The notes: a model not told the origin generated them from the sequence alone. Shown: positions 50,322-59,331, counted from the first letter of the stretch. The stretch: 64,000 nt of DNA from Paraburkholderia susongensis (GCF_900177725.1 NZ_FXAT01000013.1:62001-126000); one strand, 5' to 3'. Numbers and translations are program-made.

Positions 50322-53024
50322 ATGTCCCTCTCGCCCGACGATAACGACAGGCATGTTTCCGAGCTTCTCCTGAAGACGATCCCGCCGCGTGCGCCCGCCT
50401 ACCTGCTGGCACGGCCGCGGTTGAGCTCCGCCGATCCGGCTTTGAAAGACCGGCAGATCATCGCGATCCAGGCGCCCGCGGGCTTCGGCAAGACGTGTCT
50501 GCTCGCGCAATGGCGGCGCGAATACCTGATGCGCGGGACCGCGGTGGCCTGGCTCTCGGCCGAGGAGCGCGACGATGCGCACCGGCTGCTGTTCGGGCTC
50601 GTGCATGCGATCCGGGTGGGTTGCGCGCGCCCGCAGTTCGGCCGCTTCGTGCTCGAAGGCGCGATGGCGCCCGCGCGCGAACTCGACGGCCTGACCGCGT
50701 GGCTCGCCGAAATCGCCCAGCTTTCGCTCGACGTCGTGCTGATCGTCGACGAAATCGAGCGGCTGCCATCGAGCGGCATCGAGGCGCTCAGTTATCTGTT
50801 CCACAACGCGCCGCCCAATCTGCAAATCGTGGCAGCGACGCGGCGCGGACTCGACCTCGTCATGACCGATCTGCTGGCCTACGGACAGGGTGTCGCGCTC
50901 GGGCCGGAGGCGCTGCGCTTTCGCCTCGACGAGACCATTTCACTGATCGGCAGCCGCTTCGGCACGCGCGTGGACGCCGATCATTGCGCGCGGATTCACG
51001 AATGCACCGATGGCTGGCCGCTCGGCCTGCAACTGGGCCTCGCGGCAATGGACCGCGCGACCGATCCACGCGAGGTGATCGACGCGATGTCCGACCGTTC
51101 GGGCGCGCTGCGCGATCATCTGGTCGGCGGCTTGATCTCGGCGCTCTCCGAGGAGGACGGCCGCTTTCTGATGCGCGTGAGCGTCGTCGACGCGGTGCAT
51201 CCGGAGTTGTGCGCCGTGCTGACGAATGATCCGCTCGCGCCCGAGCGTCTCGCCCGCCTCATGCGCGACACGCCGTGTTTCATCACAGCGGAAAACGGCG
51301 CCTGGTGCCGCCTCCATCTGCTGGTGCGAGATACCCTGCGGGGCCGCCTCGCCCATCTGCCGGCGGCCGAGCAAACCGAACTGCACGCTCGCGCGACGAC
51401 GTGGCTCGCCGGGCACGGAATGCTCGAAGAAGCGGCACGCCATGCGCATGCCGCCGGGCAACATCAGATGGCCTATGAGCTGGCTGAGCAATGCCTGCAC
51501 GATGCCGTCACGCAAGGGCATCTGGACGCGACGCTCAACTGGCTGCAACTGCTCCCGGAACAGGAACTGGAGCGGCGCCCGCGCCTGTGCCTTGCCGCCG
51601 CCTGGGCACTGGCGACCGGCGCGCGTCACGCGGAAGCGCAGCAGCAGGTGGCGCGGATTCTCGCGAATCCCGAGGCGGATGCCGCGTTGCGCTACGAATG
51701 CGCGCTGATTACGAGCGCGGCGGTGTTCTTCTCGGATGAAATCGATCGGTTTCTCGACATCTTCGAGCCTTGGGTCGAATCGCCGCCGGACGGTCCGCCA
51801 TGGCTGGTGCAAGCGCATATGAACCGTCTCGCCACCCGTGCGATGCTGCGCGGCGAACCGGCGCAGGCAAGACGGGTCCTGCAGGCGCTCCCTCGCGGCG
51901 ACCTCGAAAAGCGCATCGGCTATATCGTGCGCTGGGGTGATCTCTCCGTCGGCCAAAGCTATTTTCTGGAAGGCAAGATGCGTCTCGCCGAGGAGACGCT
52001 GCGGCCGGCGCTCGCGAGCGCCGAGGCCGATCTGGGCCGGCGCCATCCGCTCACGTGCATGTTCGCGGCGACACTCGCCGCCGTTGCCTATGACGCCGAC
52101 CGCATCGACGAAGCCGCCGCGCTGCTCGCCAACCGGCTCGACGTTCTCGAGCATGCGGGCACGCCCGACACGGTCATCATCGGTTACCGGACCGCGGCGT
52201 GTGTCGCAGCCGCGCAGGACGTCGCGCATCGCGCGCTCGATCTGCTCGACACGCTCTACACGATCGGCAGCGAGAGGCATTTGCCGCGGCTGTGCATCGC
52301 CAGCCTCGGCGAACAGATCCGCATGCACGCCGGCCGCTATCGCGCCGAGACCTGCGAAGCGCTGGTGCGCCGCATGGATGAAATCGCCTCGCATCGGGAT
52401 GTCGCCAAGGCGCCGCTCTGGAGCCGGCTGGTCGCACTGACGCAAACGCTCGCGCATGCCTATGCCGCAATCGCCGCGCGCCGCTGGCGTCAGGCGCTCG
52501 ACACCCTGGGCGAAGCCAGCGCGCTGGCCGAGACGATGAAGCTGGGCCGCGTGCGCATCGAAGTCATGGCATTGCGCGCCCTCGTCATCGAACAAACCGA
52601 GGGAAACGGCCGCGCGCTTCTGCTCGAGGCGATGAATCTGGCCCAGACGTTCAACCTGATGCGGACCATCGTGGATGCGCATCCCGAACTCGCGAACTGG
52701 ATGGCGCGCCTGAACGACGAGGAGTCGGCCGGCGCATCGGCCGCGGCGGCCGCTCAGGCGCGGCGTGTCGCGCGCATGCCGGCGCCGCGCGCGAGCGAGG
52801 GACTGCGCGCGGTGCCGAGCATGGTCTTCACGCCGAAGGAGCGGGAAATCCTCGAGCTGCTCGCGCGCAATCTGTCGAACAAGGAGATTGCACTGGCCAT
52901 GGCGATCGGCGAGGAGACCGTCAAATGGCATCTGAAGAATCTCTTTCGCAAGCTCAATGCCGGCACGCGCAAGCACGTAGTGCATCGTGCAACGGCGCTC
53001 GGGCTGCTGGATAGCGGCGGCTGA
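50322..53024 (+). CDS. MalT-like LuxR transcriptional activator (STAND ATPase)
   Basis: A 900-residue regulator. Residues 45-60 hold the P-loop (IIAIQAPAGFGKTCL); residues 60-380 form the NACHT/STAND-type ATPase, with VVLIVDEIERLPS as the Walker B region. The central part (about 390-800) is a long run of helical repeats like the MalT sensor (e.g. EAARHAHAAGQHQMAYELAEQCL). The C-terminus is a LuxR HTH: FTPKEREILELLARNLSNKEIALAMAIGEETVKWHLKNLFRKLNAGTRKHVVHRATALGLL. MalT-type activators bind ATP plus an inducer and oligomerise. It faces the acyl-CoA ligase/PHA cluster, its likely target. The true start could be further upstream. Confidence 0.88.
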   Translation: MSLSPDDNDRHVSELLLKTIPPRAPAYLLARPRLSSADPALKDRQIIAIQAPAGFGKTCLLAQWRREYLMRGTAVAWLSAEERDDAHRLLFGLVHAIRVGCARPQFGRFVLEGAMAPARELDGLTAWLAEIAQLSLDVVLIVDEIERLPSSGIEALSYLFHNAPPNLQIVAATRRGLDLVMTDLLAYGQGVALGPEALRFRLDETISLIGSRFGTRVDADHCARIHECTDGWPLGLQLGLAAMDRATDPREVIDAMSDRSGALRDHLVGGLISALSEEDGRFLMRVSVVDAVHPELCAVLTNDPLAPERLARLMRDTPCFITAENGAWCRLHLLVRDTLRGRLAHLPAAEQTELHARATTWLAGHGMLEEAARHAHAAGQHQMAYELAEQCLHDAVTQGHLDATLNWLQLLPEQELERRPRLCLAAAWALATGARHAEAQQQVARILANPEADAALRYECALITSAAVFFSDEIDRFLDIFEPWVESPPDGPPWLVQAHMNRLATRAMLRGEPAQARRVLQALPRGDLEKRIGYIVRWGDLSVGQSYFLEGKMRLAEETLRPALASAEADLGRRHPLTCMFAATLAAVAYDADRIDEAAALLANRLDVLEHAGTPDTVIIGYRTAACVAAAQDVAHRALDLLDTLYTIGSERHLPRLCIASLGEQIRMHAGRYRAETCEALVRRMDEIASHRDVAKAPLWSRLVALTQTLAHAYAAIAARRWRQALDTLGEASALAETMKLGRVRIEVMALRALVIEQTEGNGRALLLEAMNLAQTFNLMRTIVDAHPELANWMARLNDEESAGASAAAAAQARRVARMPAPRASEGLRAVPSMVFTPKEREILELLARNLSNKEIALAMAIGEETVKWHLKNLFRKLNAGTRKHVVHRATALGLLDSGG

Positions 53025-53142
53025 AGCCGGACCTCCAGCCGGCGCATATCGCGCCGCGGCGCCAGCCTCGCCAGCGCGCCGAGGGCGCAGCGAGCCGCGA
53101 TGGACATGACGCACGAGACCCGGGATACCCGGTAACCCTCCC

Positions 53143-53159
53143 CCTCCCCGAAGGGGGGG
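53143..53159. other. Stem-loop between the LuxR gene and the acyl-CoA ligase
   Basis: CCTCCCC at 53143-53149, a GAA loop, then GGGGGGG at 53153-53159, pairing 7 bp with one G-T wobble. It may mark the end of the regulator transcript or structure the leader; there is no T tract. Confidence 0.35.
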
Positions 53160-53239
53160 AATCGATCGGCCGTGCACAGTATGCTTTGACACGATGACGC
53201 GGCACGCCGCTGCGCCGACAGTTCTACGAGGTAGTCTCC

Positions 53240-54910
53240 GTGTCAGCGACCCAAGCATCCGATAGCCCCGACAACCTGATTGCACCGACCCCGTCGGCCT
53301 ACGCCTATCCGCTGCTCATCAAGCAACTGCTGCTGAACTCGCAAAGCCTGAGCGCGCATCAGGAAATCACCTATCGCGGCAAGCTGCGCTATACGTTCGC
53401 CGACCTGCGCCGGCGCATCGGGCAGCTCGCCTCCGCACTGGAAACACTCGGCGTGCGGCACGGCGCGACCGTCGCCGTCATGGACTGGGACAGTCACCGC
53501 TACCTCGAAAGTTACTTCGCAATCCCGATGATGGGCGCGACACTGTTCACGGTCAACGTCCGCACTTCGCCGCAACAGATCGCGTATGCGCTGAACGACT
53601 CGCACGCCGCCCTGGTGCTCGTTCATGCGGAGTTCCTGCCGGTGCTCGAGCAGATCCAGGCGGAGCTGAAGTTCGTGCGCCAGGTCGTGGTGCTCGCCGA
53701 CGGCCATCCGATGACGCCCACGCCCCTGCCCGTCGCGGGCGAGTATGAGGCGCTGGTCGAGCCTGCCTCGCCGGACTTCGTCTTTCCCGAGTTCGACGAG
53801 AACACGCGCGCCGCGCTGTTCTACACGACGGGCACCACGGGCGACCCGAAAGGCGTGTGCTACAGCCACCGTCAGATCGTGCTGCACGCGCTGACGATCT
53901 CGACGAGCCTGTGTTCGCCGCGCGATGGACAGCGGCTGCATCGCGAAGACGTGTACATGCCGATCACGCCGATGTTCCACGTGCTCGCGTGGGGCGTGCC
54001 GTACATCGCGGTGCTGCTCGGGCTGCGCATCGTGTTGCCCGGCCGCTATGTCCCCGAGATATTGCTGGAGCTGAAGAAGACCGAAAAAGTGACGTTCTCG
54101 CATTGCGTGCCCACCATCCTGCAGATGCTGCTCGATGCCGCGCGCCGCGACGGCCACGATCTGAGCGGCTGGAAGATCATCACGGGTGGCGCGGCCCTGC
54201 CCCCCGGACTATGCCGCGCCGCCGTCGAGCAGGGCATCGATGTGTTCGCGGGCTATGGGATGTCAGAGACGGGCCCGACGGTGGCGCTCTCGCAGTTTCC
54301 TCCGGGCGGCGCACCGGCCGATCAGGACGAGAACGTGCGCAAGCGTTGCATGACGGGACGTCCGCTACCGATGGTGGACCTCCGGGTGGTCGATCCCGAC
54401 ATGCGCGACGTGCCGCGCGACGGTGCGACACCGGGTGAAATCGTGCTGCGCGCGCCGTTCCTCACACAGGGGTACCACAACCAGCCCGAGGCATCCGAGG
54501 CGCTGTGGCGCGGCGGCTACCTGCATACCCAGGACGTCGCGGTGATGACGCCGGACGGTTACGTGCAGATCGTCGATCGTATCAAGGACGTCATCAAGAC
54601 GGGCGGCGAATGGGTGTCGTCGATCGAGATCGAAGGCTTGATCGGGGAATTGCCGGACGTGCTGGAATGCGCGGTGATCGGCGTCAAGGACGACAAGTGG
54701 GGAGAGCGGCCAATGGCCCTGGTGGTGCCGGTCGAGGGAAGCTCGCTCGGCGTCGAGGACGTGCGCGAGCATCTGCAGCGGCACGTCGAGTCGAAGCGCA
54801 TCAGCCGGTACGCGGTACCGGAAGCGAACCGGATCGCGTTCGTGGACGGCATACCGAAAACGAGCGTCGGCAAGATCGACAAGAAAGCGATCCGCAAATT
54901 GACTGAATGA
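53240..54910 (+). CDS. AMP-forming acyl-CoA synthetase
   Basis: A 556-residue adenylating acyl-CoA ligase, closest in style to medium/long-chain or cinnamoyl-type ligases. GTG start at 53240 with AGGTAG upstream. P-loop ALFYTTGTTGDPKGVCYSH at about 192-210; A5 GYGMSETGPTV (around 335-345); A8 YLHTQDVAVMTPDGYVQIVDRIKDVIKTGGEWVSSIEIE; A10 Lys in PKTSVGKIDKKAIRKL near 548. It activates a carboxylic acid as an AMP-ester and then the CoA thioester. It is first in the run of SDR, esterase, PhaE-like and PHA synthase genes. Confidence 0.95.
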   Translation: MSATQASDSPDNLIAPTPSAYAYPLLIKQLLLNSQSLSAHQEITYRGKLRYTFADLRRRIGQLASALETLGVRHGATVAVMDWDSHRYLESYFAIPMMGATLFTVNVRTSPQQIAYALNDSHAALVLVHAEFLPVLEQIQAELKFVRQVVVLADGHPMTPTPLPVAGEYEALVEPASPDFVFPEFDENTRAALFYTTGTTGDPKGVCYSHRQIVLHALTISTSLCSPRDGQRLHREDVYMPITPMFHVLAWGVPYIAVLLGLRIVLPGRYVPEILLELKKTEKVTFSHCVPTILQMLLDAARRDGHDLSGWKIITGGAALPPGLCRAAVEQGIDVFAGYGMSETGPTVALSQFPPGGAPADQDENVRKRCMTGRPLPMVDLRVVDPDMRDVPRDGATPGEIVLRAPFLTQGYHNQPEASEALWRGGYLHTQDVAVMTPDGYVQIVDRIKDVIKTGGEWVSSIEIEGLIGELPDVLECAVIGVKDDKWGERPMALVVPVEGSSLGVEDVREHLQRHVESKRISRYAVPEANRIAFVDGIPKTSVGKIDKKAIRKLTE

Positions 54911-54961
54911 CGCGACGCGAATCGGGCGCAGCCGATAACGGATTCACTCTCTGAGGACAGC

Positions 54962-55720
54962 ATGAAACTGGACAGCTATCGCGACCAGGCCGTCATGATC
55001 ACGGGCGCCGCCGGTGGCTTTGGTGCCCTGCTCGCGACGGAACTGGCAGGCATGGGCGCACGCCTCGTGCTCGCTGACTACGACGCCGACGGGCTCGAGC
55101 GCATCGCCGGGACCTTGCGCGGCATCGGCGCCGAGGTCGTCGCGCAGCGTTGCGACGTGACCTCGGAAGCCGAGGTCGAAGCGGTGGTGGCCGCCGCCGT
55201 CCGGCAGTTCGGGCGGTTCGATGTCGGCATCAACAACGCCGGCATTCTGGTGCCGATGAAATCGCTGATCGAGACCGAGGAGAGCGACCTCGACCTCGCC
55301 TTCGCGGTCAATGTGAAGGGCGTGTTCTTCGGGATGAAGCATCAGATTCGCCAGATGCTCGCGCAAGGCGGCGGTGTCATCCTCAACGTGGCCTCGGTGG
55401 CCGGCCTCTCCGGCGCGCCGAAGCTCGCCGCGTACGCGGCCGCCAAGCACGCCGTGGTGGGCCTGACACGCACCGCGGCGGTCGAATACGCGCGCAGGAA
55501 CATTCGCGTCAACGCGGTTTGCCCGTACTACAGCGCAACGCCGATGGTGACCGAAAGCGATGTCGGCGAAAAGCAGGAATTTCTCGCGCAGGGTTCGCCG
55601 ATGAAGCGGCTCGGGCGGCCCGACGAGATGGTCGCCGCGATGCTGATGCTGTGCGCAAAAGAGAATTCGTACCTGACGGGCCAGGCGGTTGCCGTGGACG
55701 GCGGCGTTTCCGCCCTGTGA
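54962..55720 (+). CDS. Short-chain dehydrogenase/reductase (SDR, FabG-like)
   Basis: A 252-residue classical SDR. NAD(P) motif MITGAAGGFG at about 12-21, DCD-type second Asp (QRCDVTSEAEV), NNAG at 92-95, active Ser around 140 and YAAAK around 155; C-terminus AVAVDGGVSAL. It starts 52 bp after the ligase, with GAGGACAGC ahead of the ATG. FabG/PhaB-like enzymes reduce 3-ketoacyl-CoA to (R)-3-hydroxyacyl-CoA, which would supply a PHA synthase; that role is inferred from context. Confidence 0.93.
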   Translation: MKLDSYRDQAVMITGAAGGFGALLATELAGMGARLVLADYDADGLERIAGTLRGIGAEVVAQRCDVTSEAEVEAVVAAAVRQFGRFDVGINNAGILVPMKSLIETEESDLDLAFAVNVKGVFFGMKHQIRQMLAQGGGVILNVASVAGLSGAPKLAAYAAAKHAVVGLTRTAAVEYARRNIRVNAVCPYYSATPMVTESDVGEKQEFLAQGSPMKRLGRPDEMVAAMLMLCAKENSYLTGQAVAVDGGVSAL

Positions 55721-55752
55721 ATGAAAGCGTTTGTCGCGCGCGAGGATAGCCT

Positions 55753-57081
55753 GTGAATTCGACGAAGAGCAAAGCTGAGACTTTCACCCCCTCACCTGCG
55801 CCGGGGCAACGCGACCGTGGCCGTCCAGAACGGCTGCGCGCCGGAACCCTCGATCCGGAAGCCGAAGTGCTTCTGACGATGCTCAACTTCACGAAACAGA
55901 AGCCGGTCAACCGCTCCAACATTCGCCAGCATCGGTTGAGGTGGCGTCTGTCCGCGCTTGCGCTCGGCCATGCTGATGCGGTGGCCCGCGTCGAAACACT
56001 GTCGATCCCCGGGCCGCACAAGCCGATCCGGCTGAAGATCTATCGGCCTTCGGTGACGGCCGAGGCTGCACCCGCACTCCTGTGGTTTCACGGCGGCGGC
56101 TTCGTGATGGGCGGACTCGCGACCGCCGACGCCATTTGCCGGCATATCGCGATGGCGAGCGGCGTGACCGTCGTCGCGGTGCGCTATCGCCTGGCGCCGG
56201 AGCACGACCTGTACGCCGGCCGCGCCGATTGCATGGCGGCGATGGACTGGATCGTCCTCGAGGGGCATTCGCTCGGCATCGATACCACACGTCTCGCCGT
56301 GGGCGGCGACTCGGCCGGCGGCAATCTCGCCGCCGCCGTAGCCCAGCGTCATACCGAACAAGCGGGAACGGCACTGCGGCTTCAGGTGCTGGTCTATCCC
56401 GCGACGAATCTGCGCGACGACTTCGCATCCAAGGCAGAAAACGCCAGCCGCTACATGCTGACATCGGCAAGCATCGATGCGATCCGCGTGCTGATTACAC
56501 AAGGGCGCACGGACCTGGCCGACCCCTGGATCTCGCCGGCATTCACTCATGAGCTGCACAACTTGCCGCCGGCAGTCGTCGTAACGGCCGGCTTCGATCC
56601 GATCCGCGACGATGGTCTCGCCTACGCCGGGCGTCTGCGTGAAGCCGGCGTGCCGGTCGAACTGCTGCACTACGCAGGGCAGTTCCACGGCTTCCTGAAC
56701 TTCGATGGCGTGCTGCGGGCAGCGCGCGATGCGCTCGAACGCATCGGCACGACGCTTCGGCTTAACCTGGTTTCGCCTGCCGGCGAAGCTCCCGCGCCAG
56801 CCGATCGCACGATCGAGTTGTCGGCGCGCTGCCAACATGATTTCGCGTGGGCGGGACTGCGCATGGGCCGCAATCTGCTGATCGGGTCGCTCATGCTGGG
56901 GGAGCAACTCGAAAGTTGGTACTGGACCACGACGCGCCGCGCGATGGCCGATGCCGGATGGACCACGGGCCTGCCCGCTTTTCCGCTGTTCAATCCTGTT
57001 GCCGCCTATCGGGAATGGCTCGGGCAGCACTTCGCGCCGATCGAGGCAAGCGAAACCTACCGTGGCGGCGTGCAACCGTGA
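55753..57081 (+). CDS. Hormone-sensitive-lipase-type esterase with unusual C-terminal extension
   Basis: A 442-residue protein. Residues 1-80: leader without signal peptide. Residues 105-340 are an HSL-family alpha/beta hydrolase: oxyanion HGGGF at 113-117, nucleophile Ser187 in GGDSAGGN, Asp282 in AGFDPIRDDG, and His312 in GQFHGF. Residues 345-442 are extra for the family: a helical, Trp/Leu-rich segment (IELSARCQHDFAWAGLRMGRN ... LGEQLESWYWTTTRRAMA). It is followed 140 bp on by the PhaE-like gene. The extension may anchor the enzyme to polyester granules or partners (inference). Start is GTG 55753 near the end of the SDR gene. Confidence 0.85.
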   Translation: MNSTKSKAETFTPSPAPGQRDRGRPERLRAGTLDPEAEVLLTMLNFTKQKPVNRSNIRQHRLRWRLSALALGHADAVARVETLSIPGPHKPIRLKIYRPSVTAEAAPALLWFHGGGFVMGGLATADAICRHIAMASGVTVVAVRYRLAPEHDLYAGRADCMAAMDWIVLEGHSLGIDTTRLAVGGDSAGGNLAAAVAQRHTEQAGTALRLQVLVYPATNLRDDFASKAENASRYMLTSASIDAIRVLITQGRTDLADPWISPAFTHELHNLPPAVVVTAGFDPIRDDGLAYAGRLREAGVPVELLHYAGQFHGFLNFDGVLRAARDALERIGTTLRLNLVSPAGEAPAPADRTIELSARCQHDFAWAGLRMGRNLLIGSLMLGEQLESWYWTTTRRAMADAGWTTGLPAFPLFNPVAAYREWLGQHFAPIEASETYRGGVQP

Positions 57082-57167
57082 TGACCGGCGTGCTGCATCG
57101 TGACACCCTGCGCGGCGGACAGACTGAATTCGCAACGCGCGAGCATGCCCGATTTCCGCGCATCGAT

Positions 57168-57207
57168 CGTATCGACCTGTATTGACCCGTATCGACCTGT
57201 ATTGACC
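57168..57207. repeat. Perfect 20-bp tandem duplication in the PhaE-like gene leader
   Basis: CGTATCGACCTGTATTGACC occurs twice head-to-tail (57168-57187 and 57188-57207), ending 13 bp before the ATG at 57221 and including part of the ribosome binding region. It is a unique-looking tandem repeat that could mediate slippage and alter spacing or leader structure. Confidence 0.85.
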
Positions 57208-57220
57208 GTTAGGAAGCGAA

Positions 57221-57628
57221 ATGGCCTCCCCTGCATTCCCCGATCCGTTTCAGATGTGGCGCGACGCCTTGTCGAAGTTCGAGAACGACGCCAACACGCT
57301 CGCAACCGGCAGCATGCAATCGCAGGACGTGCTCCAGTCACTCCACCAGTTCTCGTCTGTCTGGCTCGGCATGCAGCAGTTGTTCGAAAAAGCCGTCACG
57401 GACTATCTGCGGCATGCCAACCTGCCGAGCCGCAAAGAGGTCGCAAAGCTAGCGGTGTCGTTGCAGCGCATCGAAGACAAGCTCGACCGGTTGTTGCCGC
57501 AGGAAACCGCCGCCCCACCCGCGCCGCGTCCGGCGCGAACACGCCGCCCGCCCGGTGCGGCGTCCCCCGCCGAACCTCACGCCGCGGCAAAGCAAACGCG
57601 CCGCGGCACGCATGCCGACAAGGGCTGA
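57221..57628 (+). CDS. PHA synthase subunit E/R-like small protein
   Basis: A 135-residue protein placed just before the PHA synthase. Residues 1-60 are amphipathic helices (PFQMWRDALSKFENDANTLATGS and FSSVWLGMQQLFEKAVTDYL). Residues 65-90 are RKEVAKLAVSLQRIEDKLDRLL, the coiled-coil pattern found near the end of PhaE/PhaR subunits. The last 45 residues are Ala/Pro/Arg-rich and disordered. It is shorter than PhaE (about 350) and PhaR (about 200), so it is a minimal version or a phasin-like activator. The AGGAAG site lies 8 bp before the ATG, directly after the tandem repeat. It ends 3 bp before the synthase ATG. Confidence 0.7.
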   Translation: MASPAFPDPFQMWRDALSKFENDANTLATGSMQSQDVLQSLHQFSSVWLGMQQLFEKAVTDYLRHANLPSRKEVAKLAVSLQRIEDKLDRLLPQETAAPPAPRPARTRRPPGAASPAEPHAAAKQTRRGTHADKG

Positions 57629-57631
57629 ACG

Positions 57632-58723
57632 ATGGCCTCGCAGCCCACTGACAGGAAGAGCGCGAATCCCGCGCTGGCTGAGCGCCTGCAGCTCGAAGTC
57701 GAGCGTGCGGTGCAGCGTGGCCTCAAGGGGATGGAACTGCTCGGCGTCAATCAGCCGGCGGTCGGCCGCACGCCGAAGACCACGCTGCATCGGCGCGGCA
57801 CATTGGAGCTCGTCCACTATCACGCAAGCGTCGACGAGGTCTATCGCGTGCCGATCCTCGTCGTGATGGCGCCGACGAACAAGGGGTACATCCTCGATCT
57901 GGCGCCGGGGCAAAGCCTGATCGAGTTCCTGCTCGGGAGCGGCTACGACGTGTACCTGATCGACTGGAACGAGCCGACCGACGACGAGCGCGACCTGAAG
58001 ATCGAAGACTACGTGCTCGACTTCATTCCCGACTGTATCCGCCGCGTGCAACAGGACTCGGGCGAGCACGACGTGACGCTCCTCGGCTACTGCGCGGGCG
58101 GCATGCTGTCGGTGATCCATCAGTCGCTGCACGTGGACGGACCGGTGAAGAACCTGGTCTGCATGACGACGCCGATCGACTTCTCGAAGATGGAGCTGTT
58201 CCGGTCTTTGTCGGATGAACGCAGCTTCGATGTCGACCGCTTCGTCGACGGTGTCGGTGTCGTGCCGGCCGATTTCGTTCTCGCGGGCTTCGACGCGTTG
58301 CGCCCGGCGAGCCGCATCGCGGGGCAGATCAGGCTGTGGGACAACCTCTGGAACGACCGGTTCGTCAAGGGCTACCGCATGATGGAGCGCTGGGGCAACG
58401 AGACGCTGCCGCTTCCCGGCGGCTACTTCCGTCAGACGACCAAGGAGCTGCTGCAGAAGAATGCGCTATACGAAGGCACTTTGCGCATCGGCGGGCGACT
58501 CGTCGAGCTCGGCAAGATCACCGTCCCGCTCCTGCACATCGTCGCGCAGTACGACCATATCGTGCCGCCGGCCTGCGCGCGCCCGCTGGTGGAGCGAGCC
58601 GGATCGCCCGACAAGGAGGAAGTCGTGCTGCCGGGCGGCCATGTCAGCATTGCCGCCGGCGCGAACGCGATCAAGCGCATGTGGCCGAAACTCAATTCCT
58701 GGCTGGAGGAACGTTCGATATGA
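57632..58723 (+). CDS. phaC: Poly(3-hydroxyalkanoate) synthase catalytic subunit (class III-like PhaC)
   Basis: A 363-residue alpha/beta-fold polymerase that links hydroxyacyl-CoA into polyester. Length fits class III/IV PhaC (about 355). The nucleophile is Cys154 in LLGYCAGGMLS (the lipase-box-like GXCXG motif), Asp308 is in VAQYDHIVPP, and His337 in LPGGHVSI completes the triad. PILVVMAPTNKGYILDLAPGQSLIEFLL and LIDWNEPTDDERDLKIEDYVLDFIP are strongly PhaC-like. The gene begins 3 bp after the PhaE-like gene and overlaps the next gene by 4 bases. Confidence 0.92.
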   Translation: MASQPTDRKSANPALAERLQLEVERAVQRGLKGMELLGVNQPAVGRTPKTTLHRRGTLELVHYHASVDEVYRVPILVVMAPTNKGYILDLAPGQSLIEFLLGSGYDVYLIDWNEPTDDERDLKIEDYVLDFIPDCIRRVQQDSGEHDVTLLGYCAGGMLSVIHQSLHVDGPVKNLVCMTTPIDFSKMELFRSLSDERSFDVDRFVDGVGVVPADFVLAGFDALRPASRIAGQIRLWDNLWNDRFVKGYRMMERWGNETLPLPGGYFRQTTKELLQKNALYEGTLRIGGRLVELGKITVPLLHIVAQYDHIVPPACARPLVERAGSPDKEEVVLPGGHVSIAAGANAIKRMWPKLNSWLEERSI

Positions 58724-59331
58724 CCGAGACATCACGCAGCTATCCGCGCAGCATCGAATGCGCAGGCAAGCAGATCGAGATCGCGCGGATGACGAGCGCC
58801 GACCGGGACGCGGTGGTCGCGTTCGTCGCCACCTTGCCGGCGCACGATCTGCTGTTCGTGCCGCGCGACATCGGCCGGCCTCAGGTCATCGACGCGTGGA
58901 TGCGCGCGCTCGACGGCGAGGAAGTGACCAGCCTGATCGCGCGCGAGCGCGACGGGACGGTGGTCGGCTGCACGGCGATCGTCACCGACGATCTGAGCTG
59001 GTCGAGACATGTCGGCCAGTTGCGTATCCTGGTATCGCCCGCATCGCGCGGCACGGGCCTCGGGCGCGGACTGATCCAGGCGTGTTTCGCGCAGGCGCTC
59101 GAGCGCGGACTGAAGAAGCTCGTTGCGCAAATGACGACCGACCAGGGAGCCGCGATCGCGGTGTTCGAGGAGTTGAGTTTTCGGGCAGAAGCGCTGCTGC
59201 ATCGCCAGGTGGCCGATCGGGACGGCAACATGCATGACCTGGTGGTGCTCAGCCACGACGTCGACGCCGTGGCGACGCGCCGCCAGTTGTATGGGTTGAG
59301 CGACGCGCTGAATGACGTGAACCCGCGGTAG
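58720..59331 (+). CDS. GNAT N-acetyltransferase
   Basis: A 203-residue acetyltransferase. The GNAT acetyl-CoA motif is LVSPASRGTGLGRGLIQACFAQALERG (around 104-130), preceded by LIARERDGTVVGCTAIVTDD and followed by IAVFEELSFRAEALLHRQV. The ATG overlaps the PHA synthase stop (ATGA), so the two are translationally coupled. Substrate unknown; protein acetylation controlling the synthase, or detoxification, are both open. It ends the run; about 430 bp without genes follow. Confidence 0.85.
   Translation: MTETSRSYPRSIECAGKQIEIARMTSADRDAVVAFVATLPAHDLLFVPRDIGRPQVIDAWMRALDGEEVTSLIARERDGTVVGCTAIVTDDLSWSRHVGQLRILVSPASRGTGLGRGLIQACFAQALERGLKKLVAQMTTDQGAAIAVFEELSFRAEALLHRQVADRDGNMHDLVVLSHDVDAVATRRQLYGLSDALNDVNPR

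Noticed and set aside
50940..53285. 781-codon open frame antisense to the MalT-like regulator
   Set aside because: Lacks domain motifs and runs opposite a gene with P-loop and LuxR motifs; long antisense frames are normal in GC-rich genes.
53243..54157. 304-codon antisense frame over the acyl-CoA ligase
   Set aside because: Antisense shadow of the ligase P-loop region with biased composition.
55792..57135. 447-codon antisense frame over the esterase gene
   Set aside because: Low-complexity Arg/His-rich composition and no family features; the plus strand has a full Ser-Asp-His triad.
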